Of a stretch of 64,000 bases of DNA, positions 21,218 to 33,035 are shown in pieces. The position numbers were made by a program, and so were the translations under genes. Source of the stretch: Chrysogorgia sp. JL179-B06 (taxonomy: Eukaryota; Cnidaria; Anthozoa; Scleralcyonacea; Chrysogorgiidae); the NCBI GenBank assembly GCA_035772405.1, contig JAYKKM010000005.1:351501-415500 (forward strand). The letters are read 5' to 3'. The notes under the pieces are model-generated. The model was not told the DNA's origin and did no database searches. It saw nothing but the letters and a program-made list of their open reading frames with translations. Numbering within the stretch: the stretch's first letter is position 1; each line of letters opens with the position of its first letter.

Positions 21218-21292
21218 GCTTAGGGTTAGAAAACTCGTTAGGCGGGGGGTTAGGGTTAGGATGGGTTATTTATGGTTAGGGTTAGGATAAAA
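21218..21292 (+). repeat. Interstitial telomere-like TTAGGG cluster
   Basis: Several GGGTTAGGGTTAGG words occur. Similar shorter clusters lie at 53323-53350 and (inverse) 44510-44530, with related degenerate words at 4225-4275. Confidence 0.6.
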
Positions 21293-22351
21293 ATTGTTTC
21301 GGGTTAGTCAATCAGATGGCTTCCCATGGGAACCCAAACATTTTTTCTGATGGCGGCTGCGTAGTGTTTATGTGTAAGCAGTCACGCTGACCAGCGGTGT
21401 ACAGCATGAGTGCACGTCCGCAGTAAATGGGGTCAGCGGGGAATCAAGACGTTCTTTGTACGTTTTGCTCTTTTATCATTGTTTTACACGTGTTTTCGAG
21501 TACAAAACTGACTTTATAGCGGCCATCTTGAAACCTACCTCCCATCCATACCATTTAGCCACGACGGTAACTTCAATGGTAATTCTTGGGTGTTACTAAA
21601 ATGTGGAATAGCGAGATAAGTACAGGAATGGGTTTTTTTTCTATTCACAACGTCTCTCGCTCGATGAACACTATAATACATGCAATTTGGCGCATCCTAA
21701 TGAATTGGACCTGGGCATGCTGTACGAGAAAGGGTGGCAATAAATAAGTTAGTTTAAACTATAAATACGTTTACGCAACAACCCCTGGGCGGCTGGCAAC
21801 TGGTCTTTAAGATAATATTAATATACCTCTTTCATAATGGCACCCAAATTAAATATTATTTTATATTCATTTAAATTAGCCTTTCTGACCTCGTTCGTGT
21901 GTCTGTAATTCCAAAGAATCTTTGCTTTGTAACGAGCTGATTTGCATGCAATGAAAGAGGTCTATACAGGTATCATAATAGACGCTTAGTAATACAAACT
22001 TTTCGTAAATTTTATAAATAAACCACTAACAACTTTAGCTTTTCCTGGAGCAATTATTTGACCATTATATTAATTATATTTGTACGACTTGTCAGAAAAT
22101 TTCTGCGATGAAATTCATATAAATTTCTTCCATTCCAATACATTCCAATAACGTTTTTCCAATGTAATTAAGTCCGAAACTGAAAACGAGACGACGTTTC
22201 TTCCCCCGATTTTTCTCCTTTTGCCATGTATCAAGTTATTATTTTATTTCTATTACTGAAAAATTTAATTTTTCTAATAAAACTATAATTTATTATTTAT
22301 TTCGACCCTTTCTGTTTCACAATATCACATTTTAGAATACATTTTAGTAAT

Positions 22352-22561
22352 TAGACCGATTGCAAATATGGCGGCGATGTCATGAAAACGAGGCTTTTCG
22401 GTGGTTACCGTTGCTAGGGCCCGAATCATGTTAGTTGATTGGATCACAATTGTTGGACCAAAAACAACAGCCAATCAATCAACGTGATTTGGGTCCTAGC
22501 GACGGTAACCACCGAAAAGCATCGTTTTCATCACATCGCCGCCATATTTGCAATCGGTCTA
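22352..22561. mobile_element. Foldback MITE, 210 bp
   Basis: The termini TAGACCGATTGCAAATATGG and inverse are near perfect and the target looks like TA. Confidence 0.75.
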
Positions 22562-22937
22562 TACCGACCGCATTTTCCATCCATCAGGTGCATTAAAGGA
22601 CATTGGCAACCAAAATCATAATTTCAAATTATTGACTTTCTTCTGATTAATAAACAGGTCCGCCATCTTGGATGTATTTTCGATATGCGTGTGACGTCAC
22701 AACCAGGGTAAAGTGAAATTTTTATCTAGCTATCCTCATGTGTTTATAAGTCTGAAACTCAATTTTTATGAATGTCTTCCTTTTTTAATCGAACCACAAC
22801 ATTTTTGTCCCTGCTCGTGACGTCACTTAGGCAAAGGATGACAGAATTTTCTTTGGTCATACTAGCGCTCCGTCGAGATGACGTCAGCATCGATGTTTGT
22901 CCGCTTTTACTCATAATTCGTGCGGCCATAACAAAAG

Positions 22938-23330
22938 AAAATAATAATAATAATAATAATAATAAAGACGCTTACAACAATATATTCTTAATTTTACTTA
23001 TTTATTTATTTAGCTTCACCTCTTAAAAATACATAGAAAAAGCAGGGTCACCACAACAGTAAAACACCAATTACAGTGGGCCCTTACAAAAATAAAATAA
23101 TAACTAATAACAGCAAGTTATGGGTTCAGTGAGGCTTTGTGATGTGTTGCACTTTAGGCAGACAGTTTTCCAAGTTCGAGGATCGTCAACATTATAACAG
23201 GATAATAGAGCATAATAATAATAATAATAATAAAAGACGTATTAGGAGCATTATACAATTATCTCAATGCTCTTACAACAATATATTCTTAAAGTTACTT
23301 ATAAAACTAATTATAGCTCATTAAAATAGC
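22938..23330 (-). repeat. Two truncated LINE tails ending in ATT repeats
   Basis: Both contain 'cttacaacaatatattctta' next to an AAT repeat (22942-22966 and 23214-23233). The second continues 'aaagttacttataaaactaa' as in the LINE at 11088-12050. Confidence 0.65.
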
Positions 23331-23339
23331 TCATTAAAA

Positions 23340-24400
23340 TAGCTCTTAAAATAGCTCATTTGCAATAATTTGAGTCAAATTTGGTTTGTTTGTCCGCTTT
23401 TTGAGCTATTAATAGCAGCCAGACTCTACGCTATTAGTGATGTTGTTTTGTACAAGAGTAGTTTTATTTACTTGGATTACCTTCGTAAGCCTTTTTGTTA
23501 ATCATAAAGTCAAAAATTTGAAATTATGATTTTTATTGTCAATGTCCTATAAGGGGAGCGAAAGATTTCCTTGTTTTGAAAATCACATATCTGAAAGTCT
23601 AGGAGAATCCTGCGGTGCAATGAGCCTCTCGAACTGTGTGCAATTAAGCAGGAATGACCTCACGGAGGTACCAGCATGATCAGAAAAGGGGCATGACCAC
23701 CTCTCCGTACGCCTGGAAATACTCTCGATGATGCGGCCGCTCGCCGAACGTGAGGCTCTGTTGGACCACACCAACTCACGACTAATGTACACATGTACAT
23801 TAACGAAGTAACCGAGAATGACGTTTATGGAAATACCGTTCACCGACTAACACGCCAAAATTAATGGCCTGGTCAAACATATTTTACGTCCTGCTCCGAC
23901 AGACGAGCCCCGAAGCACTGCAGCGGATTACGAGTTGCAGGGGTGTTGGATCCCGCTCCGCTAGCCTGCGAAGGCTTTAATTAAGGACATAGTTGACCCA
24001 AAATACCCAAACCGAGGTATAGGTTCCATTATCTATTTTTTTATTAAAATATAAGATATAATTACTAGACTCGGCTTCTACACGGCTCTGATTCTCCTAG
24101 TATGTTTTAGAAGCTTTTTGAAGACATTGCATGTCAATATGGTTGTTCTATGTTATATTTTCATCCACCATTGTAACTTACTAACTTATGTCTTGGTTGT
24201 ACTTGTTTGATTCACCGCCTTTTGCGCACCAATTGCGGGTCTATTCAACATGAATTCCGCAAATAAAATACTCTGAAATCGATGGTAGTCTGCATGTTTG
24301 ATTTAAAATTGCACTGACTATTCCCGGCAATATTTATAACGAGATAATATGACTCAAAAAAAGGTAAAGGATAACTTTCGGAGTAAAATCAATTTAACTT
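23340..24400. other. No gene seen
   Basis: No exon, repeat family or RNA was recognised. A short open frame at 23583-23843 (minus) has no domain. Confidence 0.45.
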
Positions 24401-24406
24401 AACTTA

Positions 24407-24934
24407 TTAAAGTGCCATATGAAACGAAAAATTATACTTTGTTATGACCCATTTTGGTACTTCTTGATGAGTTAAATCTTATGGTGGTATCGATTTTTCA
24501 ATCACGACAAAGGAAAGTGCTTTATTTTTTATGTAAATGTAGAAAAATTACACAAATTTTGTCCTACCTCATCGTGCGGTCAAATCACCTCTGATGTAAC
24601 ACGTTAGAGTCGGCATAGATTCTAGAATGAAAAAATACTACTGATCTCGCTTTCAGAGAAGTAAGTTGACTCTAACTCAAATATCAATAATATTTCCACA
24701 GCTAAGCATTCAAGCACAACAAAAAATATATCGATATTATCGACGACTCTAACGTGTGACGTCACTAGACTGCTGCTTCGATCCCAGTTTGAAAGTTTGG
24801 TGTTTGAACGTCGATAAAAGCACTTTCCCGTACCGTGATTGAAAAACCGATAGCACAATAATATCCAACGCATCACGAAGTACCAAAGTGGTCATAAAAA
24901 CATAGTTGAATTTTTCGTTTCATGGGCACTTTAG
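24407..24934. mobile_element. TTAA-type foldback MITE, family 3
   Basis: The left end TTAAAGTGCCATATGAAACG is matched by the right end around 24915-24934. The arms also share 'gacccattttggtacttc'. Confidence 0.7.
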
Positions 24935-24939
24935 CGAAA

Positions 24940-26250
24940 ATCGCTGGTGCAAATGGGCCTTTCAGAATTATAACTGATGAAATCGTGTTCGATTGACATT
25001 GTATGCAGGTTCTTATGTTCCTTGCAGTTCTTCCCTATTGTCAATTATTATTATTATCGTATTTATTTATCTCTTGTATAGATTTACTGTTATATTCTTC
25101 GTGTATTATTTATAGGGCAATTACAATGGTTAAATTAAACAAGACGCCCGCTAGGCGTTAACTCGGGCTACTTTTAGGGACATGGCGCGCATATTGCCTG
25201 CGGAGATGGGTATGCATTGGTGGCATATACGCATGTTAGACAGTTGGAATTAGAAAACCCGCTCACTTGTCTTATATTACAAAGGATAATTTTGAATGCA
25301 TTGATTTCTGTAATCAGGCACTGAAGGCATTGTGCAGCGCTCGTTTAAAGTGGGAAACTTTTAGAAGCATGTTGGGCTGGAAATGAAGAACGAGGAAAAA
25401 TCAGGGTCTACACGCAGGCTAGCTCTCCTCCCCCCAATGCAGAACGCCTGACATGCAGACGAAATTTAATGTAAACACTAAACACGGCAATGCTATTTTT
25501 TCTAATATCTGTTCGATTGAAGGTCTTCGTGTATCAAAATTTATATAAAAATCAACGCAAGGTATACGAAACATATCTGTTACGAAATTACATCGGACAT
25601 AAAAGCATTAAATCATCGGGTAATTAAACGACGAATAGATCTTGAAGCCAGGCCCATGTCCTTTGATTTTAAAGACGAGTCTCGCTTTAATCGCTTACGC
25701 ATTTTCTCATATAACATCTGATCTTCACATTTTAAGTAGACGAAACCTACAGCGTTCGATTCGCCAGATTCAAGTGATCATTTCGATGTAGAATTGATTT
25801 AAATCGGACAAAAACACAATACTTCATAAATAATTGATATTACGGAGTTTCACGGGATATTAAAATGTCAACACAGTATAATAATATTCCCTGTCCTTCG
25901 GCTGTCTATTCCGTCTTCATGATTGAACTCTCATCTGTGTTTCTCTCATCTTGGAGAGAATCTTTGCAATGGTTTGCGGGTTTACAGGTCTCGTAAATGC
26001 TTTTCAGACTGCGATTCATTGACAACAAGGGTGAAGGCAAGGAACATTGAGGCAAGGGTGAAGACCCTGGGTACGAGTTATTGCGCAATTTTGCAAATTT
26101 ACGGAACCCCAAAAATAATACGAATACTACTAATAATAATGAAGCCGAAATTAAGACTCGGTTGCCCGAGTAATTAACAACTCGTTCGTTCATCGTGTTT
26201 CATCTGTGGAAATTAGCATTTTGAACATAACTATCAATATTCTTTTCCAT
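24940..26250. other. No gene seen upstream of the SAMHD1-like frame
   Basis: AT-rich sequence. No SAM-domain exon was recognised. The end of the stretch (26236-26254, 'tattcttttccatgcag') looks like a splice acceptor. Confidence 0.5.
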
Positions 26251-26254
26251 GCAG
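26240..26254 (+). promoter_or_regulatory. Possible 3' splice site before the SAMHD1-like exon
   Basis: 'ttcttttccatgcag' followed by GT GCA CAG is pyrimidine-rich and in a frame open to the ATG at 26281. An upstream coding exon, perhaps a SAM domain, may therefore exist. Confidence 0.5.
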
Positions 26255-26280
26255 GTGCACAGTCTGAGTCTGCAGTAGCT

Positions 26281-27738
26281 ATGGCAACATTCCAAATTTT
26301 CAATGATCCTGTTCATGGTTCGATTCCATTACATCCGCTACTAGTAAAGATAATCGACACACCTCAGTTCCAGAGACTCAGAGATATTAAGCAACTAGGC
26401 GTTTCTTACTGGGTCTATCCAGGCGCTTCTCATAATAAATTTGAGCATTGTATTGGAGCATCTTATCTATGTGGTCAAATGATAGATAAACTGCAAGAGT
26501 TTCATCCAGATTTGGTAACTCCTAATGAATCTTTGTGTATAAAGATAGCTGGTCTATGTCGAGACCTTGGTTATGGTCCGTTTTCACACTTTTTCCACAA
26601 AGTATTGATCCCAAAGTTAAAACGCCAACTACCGCAGAGCGAAAGCCAAAGTTCGTCAAGTACTCAGCAAGCCGACTTGGAAGGTCAACCTGAAGATCAA
26701 CCTGATTGGCTGCGGGATGCATCGTGCAAGATGTTTGACTTCATGCTTAAAGAAAACGAAGAGTTAAAAAATGCTTTAGACGAGGCCTTGGAACCCAGAT
26801 ACGATGTTTTCATAAAAGATCTGATACACGGTAAAGAGACGTTAGACGAAAAAAAGGTGTTCCTCTACGAAATCGTCTCTAACAAGCGCACGCGAATCGA
26901 CTGCAACAAGTTTGATTACATCGCCCGTGACTGCCATAACGTTGGCATTCAAAGCAATTTCAACTGGCAACGTTATCTACAAAACATCCGCATCAAGGAA
27001 GTGAATAATGAGGAGTTGCAACGCATATGCGTTCGCGACAAGGAAGCACTCAACCTCTACCAGTTATTCCACACCCGATGGCTCCTATACCATCTGGTTT
27101 ACCAACACAAGACTGTAGATTGCATTGAAGGCATGCTTGCAGAAGCATTTTTAAACGCCGAATCCAAGCTCAATATATCCGAACTGTTAATGAAAGATGG
27201 GCTTTTAAAGGAAGATGATGAGTCAATGAAGTGCTATACAAAACTTACTGACCGCATCTTTTATAACATCCTTGACCTTCAAGATGAATCGAGCAGACCA
27301 GAATTAAAGTCAGCCAAGAAGCTTTTGCAAGACATCCAGCAACGCAAATTGTACAAATTTTGTGGATATGTCGAGCACCCGCAACACAAAGATCCAAGTC
27401 AGATAACTGACGAAATAGCTTCTAAATCAAATGGAAAAGTGGACAGGAAACAAATCGTTGTTTCAATTGCTTATTTCCACTTTGGCAAAGAAGGCGAGAA
27501 TCCAATAGATAACGTGGAGTTCTTCAACAAATCCATGGAATTACAAAAGTTCAATACAGAACAAGTAAGTTACATGCTACCAAAGTCGTTTCACGAACGT
27601 TTTGTTCGCGTGTATGTGAAATCTATTGATCAGAAAAAGGAAGTACAGCGCTGCTTTAAAGAATGGTGCAAGGAACATGAAATAGAACGGTATGTATTGT
27701 ATGACGACCAATCAGGTAGTACACAAGTAACACATTGA
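26281..27738 (+). CDS. SAMHD1-like HD-domain protein, probable pseudoenzyme
   Basis: A 485-residue open frame starts MATFQIFNDPVHG; the frame extends back to 26206, but an acceptor-like 'ttttccatgcag' ends at 26254. SAMHD1 is a dNTP triphosphohydrolase with a SAM domain and an HD domain; this covers only the HD domain and carboxyl lobes, from about human residue 113 to the end. Kept: H56 (human H167), D95 (D207), H103 (H215), K210, Y213, D217 and H219 (K312, Y315, D319, H321), and allosteric D26, Q31, R34 (D137, Q142, R145). Changed: H206 to R94, H210 to Y98, H233 to R145 and D311 to N209. With two of four metal ligands gone, hydrolysis is unlikely; nucleotide binding may persist. It is a single coding exon, so a retrocopy is possible. 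Confidence 0.88.
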   Translation: MATFQIFNDPVHGSIPLHPLLVKIIDTPQFQRLRDIKQLGVSYWVYPGASHNKFEHCIGASYLCGQMIDKLQEFHPDLVTPNESLCIKIAGLCRDLGYGPFSHFFHKVLIPKLKRQLPQSESQSSSSTQQADLEGQPEDQPDWLRDASCKMFDFMLKENEELKNALDEALEPRYDVFIKDLIHGKETLDEKKVFLYEIVSNKRTRIDCNKFDYIARDCHNVGIQSNFNWQRYLQNIRIKEVNNEELQRICVRDKEALNLYQLFHTRWLLYHLVYQHKTVDCIEGMLAEAFLNAESKLNISELLMKDGLLKEDDESMKCYTKLTDRIFYNILDLQDESSRPELKSAKKLLQDIQQRKLYKFCGYVEHPQHKDPSQITDEIASKSNGKVDRKQIVVSIAYFHFGKEGENPIDNVEFFNKSMELQKFNTEQVSYMLPKSFHERFVRVYVKSIDQKKEVQRCFKEWCKEHEIERYVLYDDQSGSTQVTH

Positions 27739-27872
27739 GTGGAGCTGGCTCGGACTCAGAGAAACCCAACTTTACGTATGTCTCGTAGAAGAATAGACGC
27801 GCAAAAGAATACAGAGAATGAATTACCATTTCGATAATAGACAAAGCCACACGGGCTGTTTAATAAGTTTTC

Positions 27873-27878
27873 AATAAA
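27873..27878 (+). promoter_or_regulatory. Poly(A) signal AATAAA for the SAMHD1-like gene
   Basis: It lies about 135 bases after the stop codon, the first canonical hexamer downstream. Confidence 0.55.
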
Positions 27879-27979
27879 ATCGTTTAAAGCTCGTACCCAG
27901 GGCTTTTTCCCCACGGTAGAAGATTGGCGAAAATGGCCCTGGGATCGGGCGGTTGATTCTACAATCTTACTGGCCAATT

Positions 27980-28506
27980 TTAAAGGGACCCTCCACCCCA
28001 ACAACAAGTGTTGCTTAAATGAAAGTTCTTTGTCGCTTTACATGAGAATGGATATTAATTACCTTCTAATCGTTTTTGTTTTAGAGAAATTTGGCTTTGT
28101 TTATCGTATTTTTGTAAATTGAAGGCCGTCATTTTTGTTCTGATTGCGTGCGAATGCGGTCGCTCCCATTAATTTTTGACGTCATTGAGTGATAGAAACA
28201 CTTTGAAAAGAAATGCTTCACAATAGCGTGACTAGAAATCCTGCACAATAGACTAAGACCACGTTATGGTCATGCTATTGTGAAGGGTTTCTTTGTGTAG
28301 TGTTTCTACCACTCAATGACGTCAATGCAGCGCCGCATTCGACCGCAATCAGAACAAAAATGGCGGCCTTCAATTTACAAAAATACGATAAACAAAGCCA
28401 AAGCAAAGCAAAAACGATGAGAAGAAAACTAATACCCATTTTCATGTAAGGCGACAAAGAACATTCATTCAAGTAACACTTGTTTTTGGGGTGAAGTATC
28501 CTTTAA
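27980..28506. mobile_element. TTAA-flanked foldback MITE, family 1 (second copy)
   Basis: It starts TTAAAGGGACCCTCCACC and ends in the inverse on TTAA. Long arms share 'aaattgaaggccgtcatttt' with the copy at 7399-8091. Confidence 0.75.
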
Positions 28507-28859
28507 AACTCAATTTATTCAGCTAGAGTACAGGTATAATTTATTCATCTAAATATACGGATGTTAAGAATTTTCCTCGACTTTAAATTTTACCGCGAAT
28601 TAGAAATAGAATATGGCTTTGGTTATAATTATGAAGAACTGCATTCGATAGATATTTGTTCATGCAGGATAGAGCTTAAATACATTCATTCATTATTCAC
28701 TTCAACAAAGACAAAGTGTCAAAGACCACATAAATTATCATATGAATGACACTCAGAAATTCTGCGTGTCGTGTGACCGACCGATCCTAAGTACGAGGTT
28801 GGGTACATGAAGTGAAACACAATTAGCTGTTGTGGTCTAGTGGACACATGTCTCAGTAT

Positions 28860-29310
28860 GATCCGGCAGACTATGATCTGGAATAATTTCTTATGATCTG
28901 GAAAAATTTGGGAAGTTTAAAAAGATTTAAATATAAGTTGAAAGTAATTCTTTTAGAGGCTTATACCAGCGTCTGATGTTGCGCCGTCTATTTTATCTAT
29001 ACTGTATATACGTCACTTTGTAACTTACTGGTAATTATTTTCCTAACTATACTGCATGCCTATTGTAACTAACTTGAAATAACAAAACTTTACTAAATTG
29101 AAACTCTCGAACCGCCAAATTATATTTTGTTAACAATCTTACTTGTAACAACTGAGGAAGCCTATAAAAGGTTACAAGCTTCGGCTTCTTTTTTTAGGCT
29201 TCCTTGTCACTATATATTCTATACTATTTAGTATTTTTCTCTTTCAATTCTTGTATATTGTGACTAATCAAATAAATTCAATTCAAATTCAAATAAATTC
29301 AATTCAATTC
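28860..29310 (+). mobile_element. LINE carboxyl end and tail, 5' truncated
   Basis: A short 'RFKYKLKVILLEAY' segment near 28920-28965 resembles LINE protein ends. It is followed by a hairpin 'gaagcctataaaag...cttttttaggcttcc' at 29157-29205 and an AATTC-rich tail at 29270-29310. Confidence 0.5.
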
Positions 29311-29319
29311 AGACCCGGG

Positions 29320-29600
29320 TTGGCAAATCCTGAGTCGAACCACCACTCAGGGTCTTAAAATAATCGAGGAGAAGGTGCTGCCTTTGCACCAACACCAGCA
29401 AATGGTAAGACTTTCGGGTCTTCTCGGAAAACGATCTTAAATCGTAGGCCCTCGGAATCCAATCAGTTGGCTTTTCCGTTCACGTAAGAGTTATAAATTA
29501 AACTGAATAGTCGAACGCTTATAAAACATGAGCCTCTGGCTCGGATAAATAGGGCAACCTTATCCTGCGTGATCGACTCAAAATAAATCATCATCATCAA
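29320..29600 (+). repeat. Dispersed SINE-like repeat with ATC tail
   Basis: 'actcagggtcttaaaataat', 'gtaagactttcgggtcttct' and 'gtgatcgactc' followed by an ATC tail recur at 58455-58660. The 3' part is shared with 46190-46290 (inverse) and 47560-47650. Confidence 0.7.
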
Positions 29601-29680
29601 ACATAAGTTTGTTTACTTTCAAAGAACTCTTGAAATAATAAAGAATGGCGTTTACAGCTCGTCCATATCTCACTTCGTTC

Positions 29681-30124
29681 TTAAAGTGCCTATGAAATGA
29701 AAATTAAGTTTGTCTTATTAAATGAACTCCTAAAATGATGAGGAATGGTAATTTTGAGCGCTTTCATATCTCACATCGTTCTTGAGATATTTGAACTTGT
29801 GTGATATGCAAATCAAGTAGCCTATGACGTTAAGATGTTTCTATATTTTTAGAAAATTACGAAATTTAGTAAATTAATTTGGGATCGTTATTCCAATATA
29901 ATTATGTTAGGTGTCACGAAGTGTCGTACTGTGCAAAGTTTCAAGTAATAAGTGTATTTAAATAAAACTCCATACACACGTATACATTTTCATATTGTTT
30001 CAGGTAATGGGACCATTGTTTTCTGCTCTCCTGAGGACTGAGAACAATATAAAAACGCTATGAAAACGCATACGTGTGGACATGGCCTAAGATAAACTTA
30101 ATTTTCATTTCATAGGCACATTAA
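29681..30124. mobile_element. TTAA-flanked foldback MITE, family 4
   Basis: TTAAAGTGCCTATGAAATGA at the left is answered by TTTCATAGGCACATTAA at the right. TTAA flanks both ends. Confidence 0.75.
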
Positions 30125-30792
30125 CATATTTCGATTTGTTTGATGCGTCACACAAAATGCGACACGCATCATGAGTTCATGTTTCATTAAAACAAGGCTT
30201 GAGAGCCACTTTTTATATAATTTTAAATATATAAACAAACATGAATGGTGGCGTTTCAAGGGCAGCAAAACAAATGTTTTCATGTCTACATTTAATTTCG
30301 GCAGTTTATCAATCTTTTAATGATTTTGATAAACAGGAGAAAACTGACAATATAAACAAAGCCAAATATGTCTGTTTCATTCCGAGTGTGGAAGTTTACA
30401 GAACATAAAACTTGAGCTTTTAACATAAAGATAAAACGTCTTACTTGCCTATCAGGAATTTCTAAAAGGATCACTAAGACAGGAGATGGGATGTTGTGAG
30501 GAGAGTCGAGCAAAGTGTTTCGTTTCTCTTCGCGTTCTCGTTGCATGCACTGTCGCGGCTCTTGTTGAGCTCCTTCTCACACAGAAAAGCTCCAGAACTA
30601 TACCCGGCTTAAAAATCCTTATTACACTTAGAACTAAAGTTATCATATTCAACAATTAAACACTACCCACGATGTTTGTTTATTTATTTAAAATTCTACA
30701 AATTGGAGCCTCGTTTTCATGAAACGTAAAGTAATTATGGAAAGGTCTATTGCAGCGGAGAAAACTGCTTACGCGGTTTGGGCTCATTCACT

Positions 30793-30808
30793 CGAGAACA
30801 TTTCATCT

Positions 30809-30880
<72 letters not shown>

Positions 30881-30890
30881 AGATGAAACT
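30793..30890. repeat. TA array bounded by an inverted repeat
   Basis: 'tttcatctcatca' precedes about 60 bases of TA and 'tgatgagatgaaa' follows, making one long palindrome. Confidence 0.8.
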
Positions 30891-30985
30891 TATGAACTTA
30901 AAATATTGTTTGCTATTCCGAGTTTCACGCATGCGATCATCAGGCTGAAACTCGGAGTAGCAAACAATATTTTAAGTTCATAAGT
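30890..30985. repeat. Inverted repeat hairpin with hammerhead-like centre
   Basis: 'gaacttaaaatattgtttgc' pairs with its inverse at 30965-30984. The loop holds CTGATGATCGCATGCGTGAA on the minus strand, like 3412-3446. Confidence 0.6.
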
Positions 30986-31049
30986 TCTACAATTCGCTCT
31001 ACCACTCAAGGTATTGACCACTCTTAGACGATTTCAAACTATTCGCTTC

Positions 31050-31305
<256 letters not shown>

Positions 31306-31376
31306 CTGCATAGACAGTGTTTTGAATATATAGCAAAGTGAAAAGGTGGTAAACTGCCAAGAATTTAGTGACGAGA

Positions 31377-31411
31377 TACTGACGTTTCGAGCGGAGCCCT
31401 TCATCAGAGTA
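31377..31411 (-). ncRNA. Hammerhead ribozyme (type I, Penelope-like), left copy
   Basis: On the minus strand it is identical to the motif at 34481-34515: CTGATGA, stem GGGC/GCTC, GAAA, palindromic ACGT and cleavage triplet GTC, with helix I TACT/AGTA. Confidence 0.75.
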
Positions 31412-31679
31412 AGACGAGATGAAATAAAATAAATAGGGCTTATATAATGCCAAAAGGGTGTCACAGGTAGAAAGTAGCCAATCAAATGCACGGGAAATAA
31501 ACTAACTAATAATTAATGAGATGGGAAAAGTTAAATCATTTGCTATTTTTAAAGTCGATCAATAAGCAGACTGAGGGGGTGGGAGAAATGACAGGTCCAA
31601 TATTCAAGGGGATTAGGCGATAATAATAGAAACAAAGACTTGAAAAGGAATGAAAGTGCATAAGCTAATATTCAAAAAC

Positions 31680-32325
31680 TCATTAATAATTCATAAACCA
31701 ATAATCCAATCTTGCGCACGAATTCAGTCACGTGCATGTGTCTTTATACTAGCCAAAGCACACTTGGTCATGCTTGTGCACACAATAGACTTTTGTTATT
31801 TAAATTAGATAAAGATTTTTATATAAAGATTTTTTATATAAAGATTTTTATATAAAGATTTTTTATATAAAGATTTTTATATAAATATTTTTTGTATAAA
31901 GATCGTATTTGAAATTAACATAATTATAGTTTCAACACATAATGATAATTCTCGCACAACAACATTCAAATTTAAGAACTACCACGATCTAGCTCTTTAC
32001 AAGAATCACTTTTCAGCAAAATTGAAAGTACAATTATTGAACACACAACTCGACATGTTCGTGTTAACATTTGATACCCTCTCGCCTTCACTCGCACGCA
32101 TCGGGAAATTACTCAATATTTCGTCGGGAACGTCAAATCTAAAATCAGCCAAACTGAAGTCTATTAAATCCTTACATTCTTCTTTCAAATCACTGTTCGC
32201 CCTCTCTGTTATATTCCTTGGAGGTCCTAAAATAGTACTCACACGCTTTTCTTGCTCTTCGTTTTTTTGGTGCCCTCGTGTTTTATATCTGATAAAACAC
32301 TGCTGCTCGTGTTTTAAATAGTACA
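31680..32325. other. Extra block in the left Penelope-like copy
   Basis: The right copy passes directly from 'ggaactttttat' to 'tattagcttatgcac', while the left copy has about 640 bases between them. It includes a tandem 'aaagatttttatat' run (31808-31905) and a 110-residue open frame starting at 32338 (minus) with 'VFNNCTFNFAEK' at its end. I do not recognise the frame. Confidence 0.6.
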
Positions 32326-32370
32326 TAAAAAGTTCCAAGCAAACTAAAATAATAAAAAACTTTTAGGAAA

Positions 32371-33033
32371 TTAAATAAAAGAAAAACGTTCGTTAAGACC
32401 AAGAGGATGTGTGGTGCCAAGTTTAAAAATGAGACGCTTCTCTTGCCGCTTGCGGTTATCGTTGCCACCGGAAATGGGAAGGATGGCACAGACTTTCATG
32501 TCTGAAACCAAATGGTTGGAGCTGTTGAAATGGCGGGCTACAGGTTTGTCACCATCATTGATCCTCACGGAACGAAGATGTTCAGCAAACCTGTCTGAAA
32601 GGCGTCGCCCAGTTTCACCGATGTAGATTTTAGGGCATTTATCGCAAGAAATGCAATAAATTATGTTGGTGGACGTGCATGAAAAAGCATGACGGATTGT
32701 GTGGTCGAATTTGGGGGCAGTAATAACTGTAGTGGGATTGAGAAAAGGGCATGTGTTACAGCGGGAACGGCCGCAAGAAAATGAGGTATTTTGTTTAAAG
32801 GCACTCTGTACTAAGGAGTCACGAATGTTTTTATTACGGCGAAAAGATACCAAAGGGTTGTCGGTGAAAATGGCTGACGTCTCAGGATCATTTTGTAAAA
32901 TGTAAAATTCCGATTAATAATATTTTTAACTTTAAAATTGAAAGGATGAAATGTTAGAACTAAAGGAATTTTATTGTTTGAAACTCGTTCCAAAGATGGT
33001 TCAAGGGCGTCTAAACGGGGAACGAGAAAAGCT
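32371..33033 (-). pseudogene. Penelope-like GIY-YIG endonuclease end, frameshifted
   Basis: From 33033 leftwards it reads 'AFLVPRLDALEPS', then, after a one-base loss, 'FSCGRSRCNTCPFL' and 'IIYCISCDKCPKIYIGETGR', the Cys-rich linker and GIY-YIG endonuclease core with 'RLSDRFAEH'. Nearly identical to 33515-34178. The reverse transcriptase part is missing. Confidence 0.85.
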
Positions 33034-33035
33034 AT

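Noticed and set aside
25906..26193. Upstream exon for the SAMHD1-like gene on either strand
   Set aside because: Translations show no SAM-domain pattern and no convincing donor.
30912..30943. Active hammerhead ribozyme
   Set aside because: The bases after GAAA (CUC) do not supply the required pairing and UH cleavage context, so I list it only as hammerhead-like.
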